Shown: positions 46,612 to 54,352 of the stretch, piece by piece | How positions within the stretch are numbered: position 1 is the stretch's first letter | Layout of the letters: every line of letters begins with the position of its first letter | Source of the DNA: an uncultured Actinomycetes bacterium | GTDB taxonomy: Bacteria; Actinomycetota; Coriobacteriia; Coriobacteriales; Atopobiaceae | Direction: 5' to 3' | Assembly: GCA_900314645.1 (NCBI GenBank) | Contig: OMWB01000009.1 | Span: 62,001-126,000, forward strand | Length of the DNA stretch: 64,000 nt | Made by a program: the position numbers and the translations under genes | The notes under the pieces: model-generated | Told to the model about the DNA's origin: nothing | Databases searched by the model: none | What the model saw: the letters and a program-made list of their open reading frames with translations, nothing else

Positions 46612-46666
46612 AGAACATTTGTTTGCTATCTTGTGCTAAATTGGAACGGAACAAAACAAATGTTCT
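46612..46666 (+). promoter_or_regulatory. Perfect 13-bp inverted repeat of SOS-box-like sites around a -10 element
   Basis: AGAACATTTGTTT (46612-46624) and AAACAAATGTTCT (46654-46666) are exact reverse complements. Each contains GAAC-N4-GTTT, one base from the LexA core GAAC-N4-GTTC. An extended -10 (TGC-TAAATT, 46634-46642) lies between them, and the right arm touches the ribosome site of the next gene, a good place for repression. Confidence 0.5.
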
Positions 46667-46677
46667 AGGAGGTGGCC

Positions 46678-47049
46678 ATGAAGCAGAATGTGTCTTGGAA
46701 TGTATTGCTGCGGCAAGATGTCGAAGGAGAGCTGCGCATAGTGGTGGCGTGCGAGGCGCAGGACGGCACTGTGTTGGTTGAGGAGCGTACGGACGGAGAG
46801 CTCACGCTTTTGACGTATGGGACGCTTACATGCGTACGAAGTGTTGCCGTTGCGAGCGAGGCAGTGGAGGGTCTTGTCTGGGCGCTTGGCCCTGGTGAGG
46901 GAAGCCCCCTCGAGGCGCTCGGTGCATTCTTTGCGGGTGATGATCGCTTTCTTTCAGATCTGCAGGATGTGCTGGACGCCGGTGGTGTGCCGTATACCTA
47001 TACGGTTACCTGCGGAAACGATCACGCCCTTAGGCGCTACGCAGAGTAG
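46678..47049 (+). CDS. Hypothetical protein under a possible SOS-like operator
   Basis: 123 residues. Starts MKQNVSWNVLLRQDVEGELR and contains IVVACEAQDGTVLVEERTDG, LEALGAFFAGDDRFLSDLQD and GGVPYTYTVTCGNDHALRRY. No membrane helix or known domain is recognised; the beta-rich first half and helical second half suggest a small soluble protein. TAGGAGG at 46666-46672 strongly supports the ATG at 46678 over the upstream one. It is the only gene after the inverted LexA-box-like pair; whether it responds to DNA damage is open. Confidence 0.7.
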   Translation: MKQNVSWNVLLRQDVEGELRIVVACEAQDGTVLVEERTDGELTLLTYGTLTCVRSVAVASEAVEGLVWALGPGEGSPLEALGAFFAGDDRFLSDLQDVLDAGGVPYTYTVTCGNDHALRRYAE

Positions 47050-47089
47050 GGCTCTTTGTGAGGGCGGTTCATCATTTCTTCAAAGTCGC

Positions 47090-47117
47090 TTGACTTGTTC
47101 GGCGAGATGACTATTCT
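47090..47117 (+). promoter_or_regulatory. Promoter of tRNA-Arg
   Basis: TTGACT (47090-47095), 16-bp spacer, TATTCT (47112-47117), ending 12 bases before the tRNA. Confidence 0.72.
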
Positions 47118-47129
47118 ATTACTGCACAT

Positions 47130-47206
47130 GCGGCGTTACCTCAGCTGGATAGAGGGTCTGACTACGAATCAGAACGTCGGGGGTTCGAATCCCTCACGCC
47201 GCACCA
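47130..47206 (+). tRNA. tRNA-Arg (anticodon ACG)
   Basis: Acceptor GCGGCGT/ACGCCGC, anticodon stem TCTGA/TCAGA with loop CTACGAA, T-loop TTCGAAT and encoded ACCA. Its 3' end and terminator (47186-47242) are repeated exactly at 47404-47460. Confidence 0.95.
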
Positions 47207-47219
47207 CTTGCAATCCGAG

Positions 47220-47242
47220 CGCCCCAGCAATGGGGCGTTTTT
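47220..47242 (+). terminator. Terminator of tRNA-Arg
   Basis: CGCCCC-AGCAAT-GGGGCG followed by TTTTT. The same 18-base core occurs at 47438-47455 and, inverted, at 47916-47933 and 48132-48149, so the Arg and Ser tRNA genes share an identical terminator. Confidence 0.9.
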
Positions 47243-47403
47243 CATTTGCGCGGATGGTGCAGGGGATTCGAACCCGAAAGCTTTGGCGCCCAGTGGGCGC
47301 CAAAGAACCCGAGCGTCCTCGCGAGGGTTGCACTATGGTGGCATGCGCCGGGCGGAGCGCCGGGACGGCGCGAAGCCGAGGAGCGTCGCCGCAGGCGACG
47401 CGG
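47243..47403 (+). mobile_element. tRNA-3'-end-associated repeat element, copy A
   Basis: Lies between two identical 57-bp copies of the tRNA-Arg 3' end plus terminator. From 47259 it is clearly related to the inverse of 47966-48111 (copy B): shared landmarks are CAGGGGATTCGAACCCG, the perfect hairpin CTTTGGCGCCC / GGGCGCCAAAG, CCTCGCGAGGGTT, CTATGGTGGCA and the junction CGCGGCGAATCCC. It begins with an inverted T-arm-like word (GGATTCGAACCC). No reading frame of note. Probably non-autonomous. Confidence 0.65.
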
Positions 47404-47460
47404 CGAATCCCTCACGCCGCACCACTTGCAATCCGAGCGCCCCAGCAATGGGGCGTTTTT
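47404..47460 (+). repeat. Exact 57-bp duplication of the tRNA-Arg 3' end and terminator
   Basis: Identical to 47186-47242, offset 218 bp. It starts inside the T-loop (CGAATCCC) and ends after the terminator T-run. It cannot form a tRNA and looks like the second flank of an insertion at the tRNA 3' end. Confidence 0.9.
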
Positions 47461-47555
47461 TTGTCTCACGATTTGCGAATGCTGACCTGAGCGGGCTCCC
47501 CTGCGTCAACATTCGCAGCCAGACTCTTGTGTATAGGCACTGTGGAGTGGCGACG

Positions 47556-47701
47556 GGAACGCTATGGCGTTTCGTACCACTTTCGCTGACGTGTCTGGAA
47601 CGCTATTCCGTTTCGTACCGTGTAGCGGGACTTCCCGAGAACGCTATTGCGTTTCGTACCACGTAATCTGGCCCGTCTGGAACGCTATTCCGTTTCGTAC
47701 C
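47556..47701 (+). repeat. Four 41-bp-spaced repeats, forward orientation
   Basis: A 23-base word beginning GAACGCTAT and ending TTTCGTACC starts at 47556, 47597, 47638 and 47679, exactly 41 bp apart. The three 18-base intervals all differ. No coding frame or cas genes nearby. Confidence 0.85.
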
Positions 47702-47723
47702 GCTATTCCAGCACCTAGAGGGC

Positions 47724-47869
47724 GGTACCAAACCAAATTGCGTTCCAGCCAGGCCCCGCCGGGCGGTACCAAACCGAATAGCGTTCCAGCCAGGCCCCGC
47801 CGGGCGGTACCAAACCGAATAGCGTTCCAGCCAGGCCCCGCCGGGTGGCACCAAACCAAATAAGGTTCC
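47724..47869 (-). repeat. Four 41-bp-spaced repeats, inverted orientation
   Basis: The reverse complement of a closely related 23-base word (GGTACCAAACC at its start, GCGTTCC at its end) begins at 47724, 47765, 47806 and 47847, again 41 bp apart. Here the first two 18-base intervals are identical (AGCCAGGCCCCGCCGGGC) and the third differs by one base. The two arrays face each other across a 22-bp centre. Confidence 0.85.
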
Positions 47870-47879
47870 AGCGCGCCCC

Positions 47880-47965
47880 GGTTCGAATCCTCCGCGACGG
47901 CCACGCACAAAAAAGCGCCCCATTGCTGGGGCGCCATCACATTCTGGCGGAGAGCTGGGGATTCG
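47880..47965 (-). repeat. 86-bp duplication of the tRNA-Ser 3' end, terminator and flank
   Basis: Matches 48096-48181 at 84 of 86 positions, offset 216 bp; 61 bp (47905-47965) are identical. Includes the tRNA-Ser 3' end (CTCTCCGCCA on the minus strand) and its terminator. Confidence 0.88.
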
Positions 47966-48111
47966 CCGCGTTGCCTGCGACAACGCTCGACGGCCTCCGC
48001 GCCTGGTGGCGCTCCGGCCCGGGTCGTGCCACCATAGCGTAACCCTCGCGAGGGCGCTCGGGTTCTTTGGCGCCCACCGGGCGCCAAAGCTCGCGGGTTC
48101 GAATCCCCTGC
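47966..48111 (-). mobile_element. tRNA-3'-end-associated repeat element, copy B
   Basis: The minus-strand counterpart of copy A, lying downstream of tRNA-Ser as copy A lies downstream of tRNA-Arg. It again runs from an inverted T-arm-like word (GCAGGGGATTCGAACCCG) to CGCGGCGAATCCCC, and contains the CTTTGGCGCCC hairpin and CCCTCGCGAGGG. It differs from copy A by many substitutions, so the insertions are not a recent single event. Confidence 0.65.
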
Positions 48112-48124
48112 GACGGCCACGCAC

Positions 48125-48150
48125 AAAAAAGCGCCCCATTGCTGGGGCGC
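48125..48150 (-). terminator. Terminator of tRNA-Ser
   Basis: On the minus strand GCGCCCC-AGCAAT-GGGGCGC followed by TTTTTT; identical core to the tRNA-Arg terminator. Confidence 0.88.
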
Positions 48151-48160
48151 CATCACATTC

Positions 48161-48251
48161 TGGCGGAGAGCTGGGGATTCGAACCCCAGATAGGATTGAG
48201 TCCTATACTCGCTTAGCAGGCGAGCACCTTCGGCCTCTCGGTCAGCTCTCC
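48161..48251 (-). tRNA. tRNA-Ser (anticodon GCU)
   Basis: Acceptor GGAGAGC/GCTCTCC, long variable arm (TATAGGACTCAATCCTA region), anticodon stem CTCGC/GCGAG with loop CTGCTAA, T-loop TTCGAAT, G73 and encoded CCA. Confidence 0.95.
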
Positions 48252-48302
48252 GTAGGTGAGATGAAATGATACCGCAGATTGGCGCGTAAGCGTCGGACAA
48301 TT

Positions 48303-49289
48303 TCAAACAAGCACGCCATCTGCCACAACTATGTCTTGTTCGTGAGCAGAAAGCAGATTCCACGAGAAGCGGTCGACCAATTCGTCGGCCCGCAAAGCCT
48401 CTCCGGCCTCCGCCATGCCCACCGAAGAAGCAAGCGCTCCCAAGATCGCCTCGGGCCTTCCGAAACGCTCGCGCAGGGCGCCCATGTCGAGGTCGCGCTC
48501 GCGTTTGGAAAGTCGCCTGCCGTCCGGTGCAACAAGCAGCGGCACGTGCCCAAACGTCGGAGGCTCATATCCCAAGAGCCTCGAAAGCCACGTCTGGCGA
48601 GCTGCCGAACCCAGCAGGTCCCGCCCGCGCACCACCTGCGTTATGCCCATCTCCCCGTCATCAACCACCACGGCAAGCTGGTAGGCCACAATCCCGTCGC
48701 TGCGCTTCAGCAAGAAGTCGCCACACTCCTGTGCAAGCACCTCGCGTTGTGGGCCAAAAGCAAGGTCAGTGAACTCGATGGTCCCGGACGGGTCTTCTGC
48801 TGGAGGTACCATCAGGCGCGTCGCCGGGGGTCGCACCGCACTTCTCTGGGCCACCTGTTCCGGCGTGAGTCCTCGGCAGGTGCCCTGGTAGAGGTAGGTG
48901 CCGTCGGAAGCGTGCGGTGCCGTCGCGGCATGCAGCTCCGAGCGCGTGCAGAAGCAGGGATAGGTCAGCCCACGCTCCGCCAAAGAGTCGATGGCCGCGG
49001 CATACACCTCGCCGCGCTTGCTCTGGTAATAGGGCCCTTCGTCCCAGTCGAGTCCCAACCAGCGCAGGTCATCAAGCAAGAGGCTCGCATTCTGAGGGTT
49101 CTGCGCACGAACATCGAGGTCCTCAACGCGCATGACGAGCCGCCCGCCGGCAGATCGAACGGCAAGCCATGCCATGAGGCATGAGAACACGTTGCCGAGG
49201 TGCATGCGGCCAGAAGGCGTCGGCGCAAAGCGCCCCACGACGGGGCGGTTGCCCTGCGCGCCAGTTGTCTGTTGAGTGGTCTTGTCCAT
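48303..49289 (-). CDS. gluQ: Glutamyl-queuosine tRNA(Asp) synthetase
   Basis: 328 residues, a truncated GluRS without an anticodon-binding domain. Activates glutamate and attaches it to queuosine 34 of tRNA-Asp. Class I motifs: HIGH-like HLGN in GRFAPTPSGRMHLGNVFSC, and KMSKS-like RLSKRERDL. Zinc ligands are visible in YPCFCTRSELH and YLYQGTCRG. Its substrate tRNA-Asp(GUC) is encoded at 52972 in this window. It lies next to tRNA-Ser on the same strand; the 218-bp gap to dnaX holds no gene that I can see. Confidence 0.93.
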   Translation of the reverse strand: MDKTTQQTTGAQGNRPVVGRFAPTPSGRMHLGNVFSCLMAWLAVRSAGGRLVMRVEDLDVRAQNPQNASLLLDDLRWLGLDWDEGPYYQSKRGEVYAAAIDSLAERGLTYPCFCTRSELHAATAPHASDGTYLYQGTCRGLTPEQVAQRSAVRPPATRLMVPPAEDPSGTIEFTDLAFGPQREVLAQECGDFLLKRSDGIVAYQLAVVVDDGEMGITQVVRGRDLLGSAARQTWLSRLLGYEPPTFGHVPLLVAPDGRRLSKRERDLDMGALRERFGRPEAILGALASSVGMAEAGEALRADELVDRFSWNLLSAHEQDIVVADGVLV

Positions 49290-49507
49290 AGTCGCTATGG
49301 TAGCGCCAATCCAGTTACAGCGGCCGCCAGCCGAAGCGGATCAAGCGGCTTTCGTGTCCGATCCTGTGCATAGTGCGTCCAATCGGTCGAAACGGGGGCT
49401 GCTGTTGACCAGTTGAGCGCACCATGCGCAACCGTGCCGCGCTGCCGCGGTGCCGTATACTTATCTCCTATGACCTTGCGCGGGCAATTCGCAAGACCGG
49501 AGGCGCC

Positions 49508-51934
49508 ATGGAATCGCTCTACAGGAAGTATCGTCCCCAGACGTTTGACGACGTTGTGGGCCAAAAGCACGTGGTGGCAACGCTGCGCCGTGCCGTGCTT
49601 GAGGGACGCACCAGCCATGCGTACCTGTTCTGCGGACCTCGCGGAACGGGCAAGACCACGATGGCTCGTCTGCTTGCAAAGGCGCTCCTCTGCGAGCAAG
49701 GAGCTGGACACCTTCCCGATGGCACCTGCGAAGACTGCCAGCTCATCGCCTCGGGCGAGCATCCTGACGTGTACGAGCTCGACGCCGCCTCCAACACCGG
49801 CGTGGACAACGTGCGCGAGGAGATCATCAATCGCGTGAGCTACGCGCCGGTTCGTGGCGACTACAAGATCTATATCATCGACGAGGTCCACATGCTGACC
49901 CCGGCGGCGTTCAACGCGCTGCTCAAGACGTTGGAAGAGCCGCCCGAGCACGTCGTCTTCGTGATGTGCACCACTGACCCGCAGAAGGTTCTCGAGACCA
50001 TCCTTTCGCGCGTGCAGCGCTTCGACTTTCGCCCCATCAGCAACGACGAGCTGCTTGGACGCCTCATCTACGTCTGTGAGCGCGAGGGGTTCAGCTATGA
50101 CCGTGAGGCGCTCGAGCTGGTGGTGCTCCACGCGCGCGGCGGCATGCGCGATGCCCTGTCTGACCTCGAGCGCCTTGCCACCTATACGGGAGGCTCCATC
50201 ACCCTTGACGCGGCCCAGGACATGCTGGGCGAGGTACCGGCTTCCACGCTTTCTGAGGTCTCGCTGGCCTTGGCCTCCAGAGACGTCCCGCGGCTGTTTG
50301 CCGAGGTGGCGACCTTGACGGAGTCTGGCCGTGACCTGTTGCAGTTCACGCGCGAGCTGACGGCCCACCTGCGTGACGCCTACGTGGTGGCTGCGGTCGG
50401 GGAGCGTCCGGGCGTGGTGTCGGCACAGGGCGACGCGCTCGCGCGTCTTGGTGACGAGGCGCGCTCGTTTGGCTCGGTTGATCGCATTTCTCGCGCCATG
50501 GCGGTGCTGGGTGATGCGTCGAGCGAGATGCGCACCGCCCCCAACCAGCGGCTGGTTCTCGAGCTGGCCTTCACGCGCATCGCCCGTCCCGAGAGCGAGG
50601 TCACGCTCGATGCGCTCGCGGAGCGTGTGGCGGTGCTTGAGGCGCAGCTTGCCAAGCTCGCTGCGGGCGGTGTCGTTGCCACGGCTCCTGCGGCAGTGAC
50701 GAATGTGGCACCGCGGCGCGAGGAGCCGCGGCGTCAGGCGATGCCTGCGCCCGAGGCGAAGCCCGCCGAGGAGACGAGACGCCAGCCCACGCCCGTGCCG
50801 CGCGAGGTGCCGCCGACCCAGGCAGCGCCGACACCTCGGCAGCAGGCGGTTGCACAGGGCCCGGCGCAGCGCATGCAATCCCAGCAGGCTCCGACGCCGA
50901 CGCCCGCAGCGGCGCCGACGCGTCAGCCCATGCAAAGGCAACAGGCAGCCCCCGCACCTCAGCAGCCAGCGCCCCGCCAGGCGCCCGCAGCCGTAACCGA
51001 CCCGGGTGACCTGCAGCGTCGTTGGCGGCAGGTGTGCGACGAGCTTCTGGCCAACATGCCTTCGCGTGGCTCGCTCCTCATGAACTCCTCCATCATGTCT
51101 GACGACGGGCAGACGCTACTGGTGACGCTTCCCAAGGGATCAACGTTTGCCGCCAAGATGCTCGACCGCACCGATGTGCGCGAGGCCATCGCTCCGGCGG
51201 TTAACCGTGCGTTTGGACGGCGCCACATCAACTACGTCGAGTCGAGCCTCAAGGGTGCTGACATCGCCCGAAATGAGAGGGCTGCGGCCGCAACGGCTGC
51301 CCCACAGTCTGTGCCCATGCCGCGAACTGCCCCTCAACCGGCCTCTCGCCCCGCGCCCCAGCCGGCGGCGATGCCGCAGCAAGCAGCGAGGCCCGTGGCG
51401 CAGCCCGCCGTTACTCAGCGACCGGTGACCGTGCCTGCTCAGGCTCCTCAGGTAAGCGAACCGCCAAAGCCTCGATATGCCGCGCCGTGGGACGAGCCGG
51501 TCTACGAGGAGGTCCCGTACAGCGAGGCCGACATGACTCCGTATGAGGAGGGCGAGTACTACGCGCCGTCCCCGCTTCCTGGCGAGCCCGCTCCGCAGTC
51601 GCGGCAGGTGGCAGCGCCGGTGCGGCAGCCAGCACCTGTGCAGCAGCCGCGCCCCGCGGCCGTAGTTCAGCCAGCGCCTGTGCAGCAGCCAGCGCCCCGG
51701 CCCCAGCCGCAGCCGCAGCCGGCGCCCCAGCCGAAAGCAGAACCACAGCCCGCACCGGTCTCCGAGCCGCAGCCTGAGCCGGCGCCACAGCCCGATACGC
51801 GTCCCAACGCTGGCCCCGACGCCACGGAATCGGCCAAAATCATGGCCATGCTCACCGACGTCTTTGGGCCAGGCGTGACCATGACCACGGTGAGCAACGC
51901 AACCGCAAGCAAGAACGACGAGGTAGAAGCCTAA
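49508..51934 (+). CDS. dnaX: DNA polymerase III subunit gamma/tau
   Basis: 808 residues. Clamp-loader ATPase: Walker A CGPRGTGKTTMARLL (43-50 core), zinc-binding Cys62, Cys74 and Cys77 (CEDC), DEAH-like IIDEVHMLTPAAFNALLKTL and sensor MCTTDPQKVLETILSR. After about residue 400 a long Pro/Gln/Ala-rich linker (many APQPA and QQPAP units) surrounds a folded domain (about 500-590, DLQRRWRQVCDELLANMPSR). GGAGG at 49499-49503 supports the ATG at 49508. Heads the conserved dnaX-ybaB-recR operon. Confidence 0.95.
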   Translation: MESLYRKYRPQTFDDVVGQKHVVATLRRAVLEGRTSHAYLFCGPRGTGKTTMARLLAKALLCEQGAGHLPDGTCEDCQLIASGEHPDVYELDAASNTGVDNVREEIINRVSYAPVRGDYKIYIIDEVHMLTPAAFNALLKTLEEPPEHVVFVMCTTDPQKVLETILSRVQRFDFRPISNDELLGRLIYVCEREGFSYDREALELVVLHARGGMRDALSDLERLATYTGGSITLDAAQDMLGEVPASTLSEVSLALASRDVPRLFAEVATLTESGRDLLQFTRELTAHLRDAYVVAAVGERPGVVSAQGDALARLGDEARSFGSVDRISRAMAVLGDASSEMRTAPNQRLVLELAFTRIARPESEVTLDALAERVAVLEAQLAKLAAGGVVATAPAAVTNVAPRREEPRRQAMPAPEAKPAEETRRQPTPVPREVPPTQAAPTPRQQAVAQGPAQRMQSQQAPTPTPAAAPTRQPMQRQQAAPAPQQPAPRQAPAAVTDPGDLQRRWRQVCDELLANMPSRGSLLMNSSIMSDDGQTLLVTLPKGSTFAAKMLDRTDVREAIAPAVNRAFGRRHINYVESSLKGADIARNERAAAATAAPQSVPMPRTAPQPASRPAPQPAAMPQQAARPVAQPAVTQRPVTVPAQAPQVSEPPKPRYAAPWDEPVYEEVPYSEADMTPYEEGEYYAPSPLPGEPAPQSRQVAAPVRQPAPVQQPRPAAVVQPAPVQQPAPRPQPQPQPAPQPKAEPQPAPVSEPQPEPAPQPDTRPNAGPDATESAKIMAMLTDVFGPGVTMTTVSNATASKNDEVEA

Positions 51935-51971
51935 GTCCAACCCTGGGCTGGGCGAAGCGAAGGAGTAACCC

Positions 51972-52286
51972 ATGGCAATGAACATGCAGCAGATCATGCA
52001 GCAGGCCCGTAAGATGCAGGCCCAGCTCGCCGAGGCGCAAGAGCAGCTCAAGGATCTTGAGGTCAGCGCGTCCGCGGGTGGCGGCATGGTGAAGGTGACG
52101 GCCACCGGCGACGGCGTCATCACCAGCATCACCATTGATCCCGAGGCCCTTGACCCCGAGGACGTCGAGCTCATCCAGGACACCATCCTCGCCGCCGTCA
52201 ACGAGGCCCTGAGCTCCGCCCAGGAGCTCTCCAGCCGTCAGCTCGGCGCCATCACGGGCGGCATGGGAATGCCGGGGATGTTCTAA
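51972..52286 (+). CDS. YbaB/EbfC nucleoid-associated protein
   Basis: 104 residues. Small dimeric DNA-binding protein with [20 protein letters not shown] at the N-terminus and [20 protein letters not shown] with ITIDPEAL, the family pattern. GGCGAAGCGAAGGAG precedes the start. Placed between dnaX and recR as in most bacteria; recR follows after 2 bases. Confidence 0.94.
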   Translation: MAMNMQQIMQQARKMQAQLAEAQEQLKDLEVSASAGGGMVKVTATGDGVITSITIDPEALDPEDVELIQDTILAAVNEALSSAQELSSRQLGAITGGMGMPGMF

Positions 52287-52288
52287 GG

Positions 52289-52894
52289 ATGGACGTGCTC
52301 AACGACGGTCGTGCCCTGCAGCGCCTGCTCGATGAGCTGGGACGTCTTCCAGGGATTGGTCCCAAGTCTGCCCAACGCATCGCGTACTACCTGCTCGAGG
52401 CTGACGCCGAGGAGGCGCGGCGGCTCTCAAACGCCATCATGGAGGTGAAGCAGCAGGTGCACTTCTGCCCCGTCTGCTTCAGCTATGCCACGAGGGACAC
52501 CTGCGATGTCTGCGCCGACTCCACGCGTGACCGCTCCGAGGTCTGCGTGGTGTCCGAGCCCAGGGACGTGCAGGCAATCGAGCGCACGGGCATGTACCAC
52601 GGCCTGTATCACGTGCTGGGTGGTGTCATCAGCCCCATGGACAAGATAGGTCCCGACCAGCTGCACGTTCGCGAGCTGCTGCAGCGCTTGGCATCCGGCG
52701 AGCTGCAGGAAGTCATCCTGGCCACCAATCCTGACGTTGAGGGCGAGACCACCGCGACCTACCTCGCGCGCACCATTCGTCCGCTCGGCGTGAAGGTCAC
52801 CCGGCTTGCGAGCGGTCTGCCCGTGGGAGGCGACCTTGAGTACGCTGACGAGGTCACGCTCGGCCGTGCGATCGAGGCGCGCAGGGAGTTGTAG
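52289..52894 (+). CDS. recR: Recombination mediator protein RecR
   Basis: 201 residues. Works with RecF/RecO to load RecA on gapped DNA. Helix-hairpin-helix [20 protein letters not shown], zinc finger [16 protein letters not shown] and Toprim domain ([20 protein letters not shown]). Full length. Starts 2 bases after ybaB. Confidence 0.96.
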   Translation: MDVLNDGRALQRLLDELGRLPGIGPKSAQRIAYYLLEADAEEARRLSNAIMEVKQQVHFCPVCFSYATRDTCDVCADSTRDRSEVCVVSEPRDVQAIERTGMYHGLYHVLGGVISPMDKIGPDQLHVRELLQRLASGELQEVILATNPDVEGETTATYLARTIRPLGVKVTRLASGLPVGGDLEYADEVTLGRAIEARREL

Positions 52895-52924
52895 AGAGTC
52901 GTTCAAATTCTCAAAAGATTTTGC

Positions 52925-52954
52925 TAGACATCAGGCGCTACTTGTGTGTACAAT
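52925..52954 (+). promoter_or_regulatory. Promoter of tRNA-Asp
   Basis: TAGACA (52925-52930), 18-bp spacer, TACAAT (52949-52954), ending 17 bases before the tRNA. Confidence 0.65.
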
Positions 52955-52971
52955 AGCTTTCGCACGAACAC

Positions 52972-53048
<77 letters not shown>

Positions 53049-53058
53049 TTGCATTCTT

Positions 53059-53080
53059 CGGCCCCGCAAGGGGCCGTTTT
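53059..53080 (+). terminator. Terminator of tRNA-Asp
   Basis: CGGCCCC-GCAA-GGGGCCG followed by TTTT. The HAD gene starts 20 bases later, so some read-through is possible. Confidence 0.88.
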
Positions 53081-53099
53081 CATATGCGGAGGTGCACCG

Positions 53100-53783
53100 G
53101 TGAGCCCCAAAGTGCCTATTGCGGTCTTTGATCTTGACGGAACGCTCGTCAACGGCCAGTCTGGCTCCCTCATCTCTCTCTACCTGCTGAAACATGGCGT
53201 TGTCGATGTCCCTCGCGCGGTGCGCCTCGCCTGGTGGGGTGCCCGCTACAAGCTGCATCTTCCCCAACGACAGGACGAGCCCCGCGAGGTTATCCTCTCT
53301 GCGCTCAATCGGTCGATGCCCAATGACATCCGTCAGCTCATGCGCGACTTTCACGACGAGGTCATCGTTCCGCGGTATCGTCCCGAGGCACTGCCTGAGA
53401 TCTGGCAGCGCAAGCAGGAGGGCAACGTGACCCTGCTTGCCTCCGCAACGTTTCTGGAGGTAGCGGAGCGTGCCGCCGAGTATCTGGGCATGGATGGCTA
53501 TGTGGCAACCGAGATGGAGCAGGACGAAACCGGCGCTTACACCGGCCTCGTGGAGGGAGAGGTCACCGAGGGCAAGGAGAAGCTCAATGCGGTGATCCGA
53601 TGGGCAGACGAGCATATCGGCGCAGGTAATTGGTACATTTCGTACGCGTACGGCGACCACATCAGCGACGCTGCGCTGCTCGCCATTGCTCGATACCCCT
53701 ACGCCGTCTGTCCGAGTTATTTAATGAAGTTGTCTGCAATTTCTCACAATTGGGCGATACTCAAATGGGGGACTAGCTCATAG
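53100..53783 (+). CDS. HAD-IB family phosphatase (SerB-like)
   Basis: 227 residues. Motif I FDLDGTLVNG supplies the nucleophile Asp; motif II lies in TLLASATFLEV (Ser/Thr) and motif III/IV near YGDHISDAALL. Helical cap between. HAD-IB members include phosphoserine and lysophospholipid-type phosphatases; the substrate is not evident. Start GTG at 53100 is chosen because GGAGG at 53088-53092 precedes it. It may be cotranscribed weakly from the tRNA promoter. Confidence 0.85.
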   Translation: MSPKVPIAVFDLDGTLVNGQSGSLISLYLLKHGVVDVPRAVRLAWWGARYKLHLPQRQDEPREVILSALNRSMPNDIRQLMRDFHDEVIVPRYRPEALPEIWQRKQEGNVTLLASATFLEVAERAAEYLGMDGYVATEMEQDETGAYTGLVEGEVTEGKEKLNAVIRWADEHIGAGNWYISYAYGDHISDAALLAIARYPYAVCPSYLMKLSAISHNWAILKWGTSS

Positions 53784-53845
53784 CATCGAACTCTTGACGC
53801 CCTGAATTCGTCTCCTGCGCAATCGGCCTGGCGGAAGGGGACGCC

Positions 53846-54346
53846 ATGGAGATCTCAAGAAAGACCGACTACGCAATTCGCATGCTCGCTGAGCTCGTCC
53901 GGAGTAACGACGCCGTTGTGTCTGTTCGTTACGCAGCCGAGAAGAACGACGTGCCGTATTCGTTCGCACGATCCATCCAGCACGATCTTGTGCAGGCGGG
54001 CATTGTGTCGAGCGTACGTGGCAGTCGTGGTGGTATGAGACTTGCAGTCAATCCACGTGAAACAACGCTGAGGAGCATTGTTGAGGCCATCCAAGGCCCC
54101 ATCTGTGTCGCTGAGTGCGATACTGGTGGCCAAACGGATGGCGAATGCCCCTTCAAGCGGAACTGTGCGTTCAATACCGTGTGGTGTGAGGCGGAACGTC
54201 TGCTGAGAGATTACTTCGAAGCAGTGACCCTCTACCAGGTGGTCATTGAAGGCCGCTGCCCGATTCTGCGAGGCGGTCACAGCTTTGTGGCCCTTACGCC
54301 AGAAGAGCGTGCAGAGCTAGCCGAAGGGGCTCCAACAGAGGAGTAA
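53846..54346 (+). CDS. Rrf2-family iron-sulfur transcription regulator
   Basis: 166 residues. Winged helix near the N-terminus (ISRKTDYAIRMLAELVRSND, KNDVPYSFARSIQHDLVQAG, GSRGGMRLA) and a cysteine cluster region CVAECDTGGQTDGECPFKRN continuing to Cys-Ala-Phe, typical of Rrf2 proteins that bind an Fe-S cluster (IscR/NsrR/RsrR class). It probably senses iron-sulfur or redox status; the regulon is unknown. The MutY-like gene begins 7 bases after its stop, with GAGGAG overlapping the end, so they are one transcription unit. Confidence 0.88.
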   Translation: MEISRKTDYAIRMLAELVRSNDAVVSVRYAAEKNDVPYSFARSIQHDLVQAGIVSSVRGSRGGMRLAVNPRETTLRSIVEAIQGPICVAECDTGGQTDGECPFKRNCAFNTVWCEAERLLRDYFEAVTLYQVVIEGRCPILRGGHSFVALTPEERAELAEGAPTEE

Positions 54347-54352
54347 CACTCG

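Noticed and set aside
47556..47869. CRISPR array
   Set aside because: The 23-base words have 18-base intervals, too short for usual spacers; the inverted array has nearly identical intervals, orientation flips in the middle, and no cas gene is near.
49290..49507. SRP RNA gene upstream of dnaX (a CTGCTGTTGACCAGT stretch recalls it)
   Set aside because: The conserved GGAAGG...AGCAGC tetraloop domain is missing on both strands.
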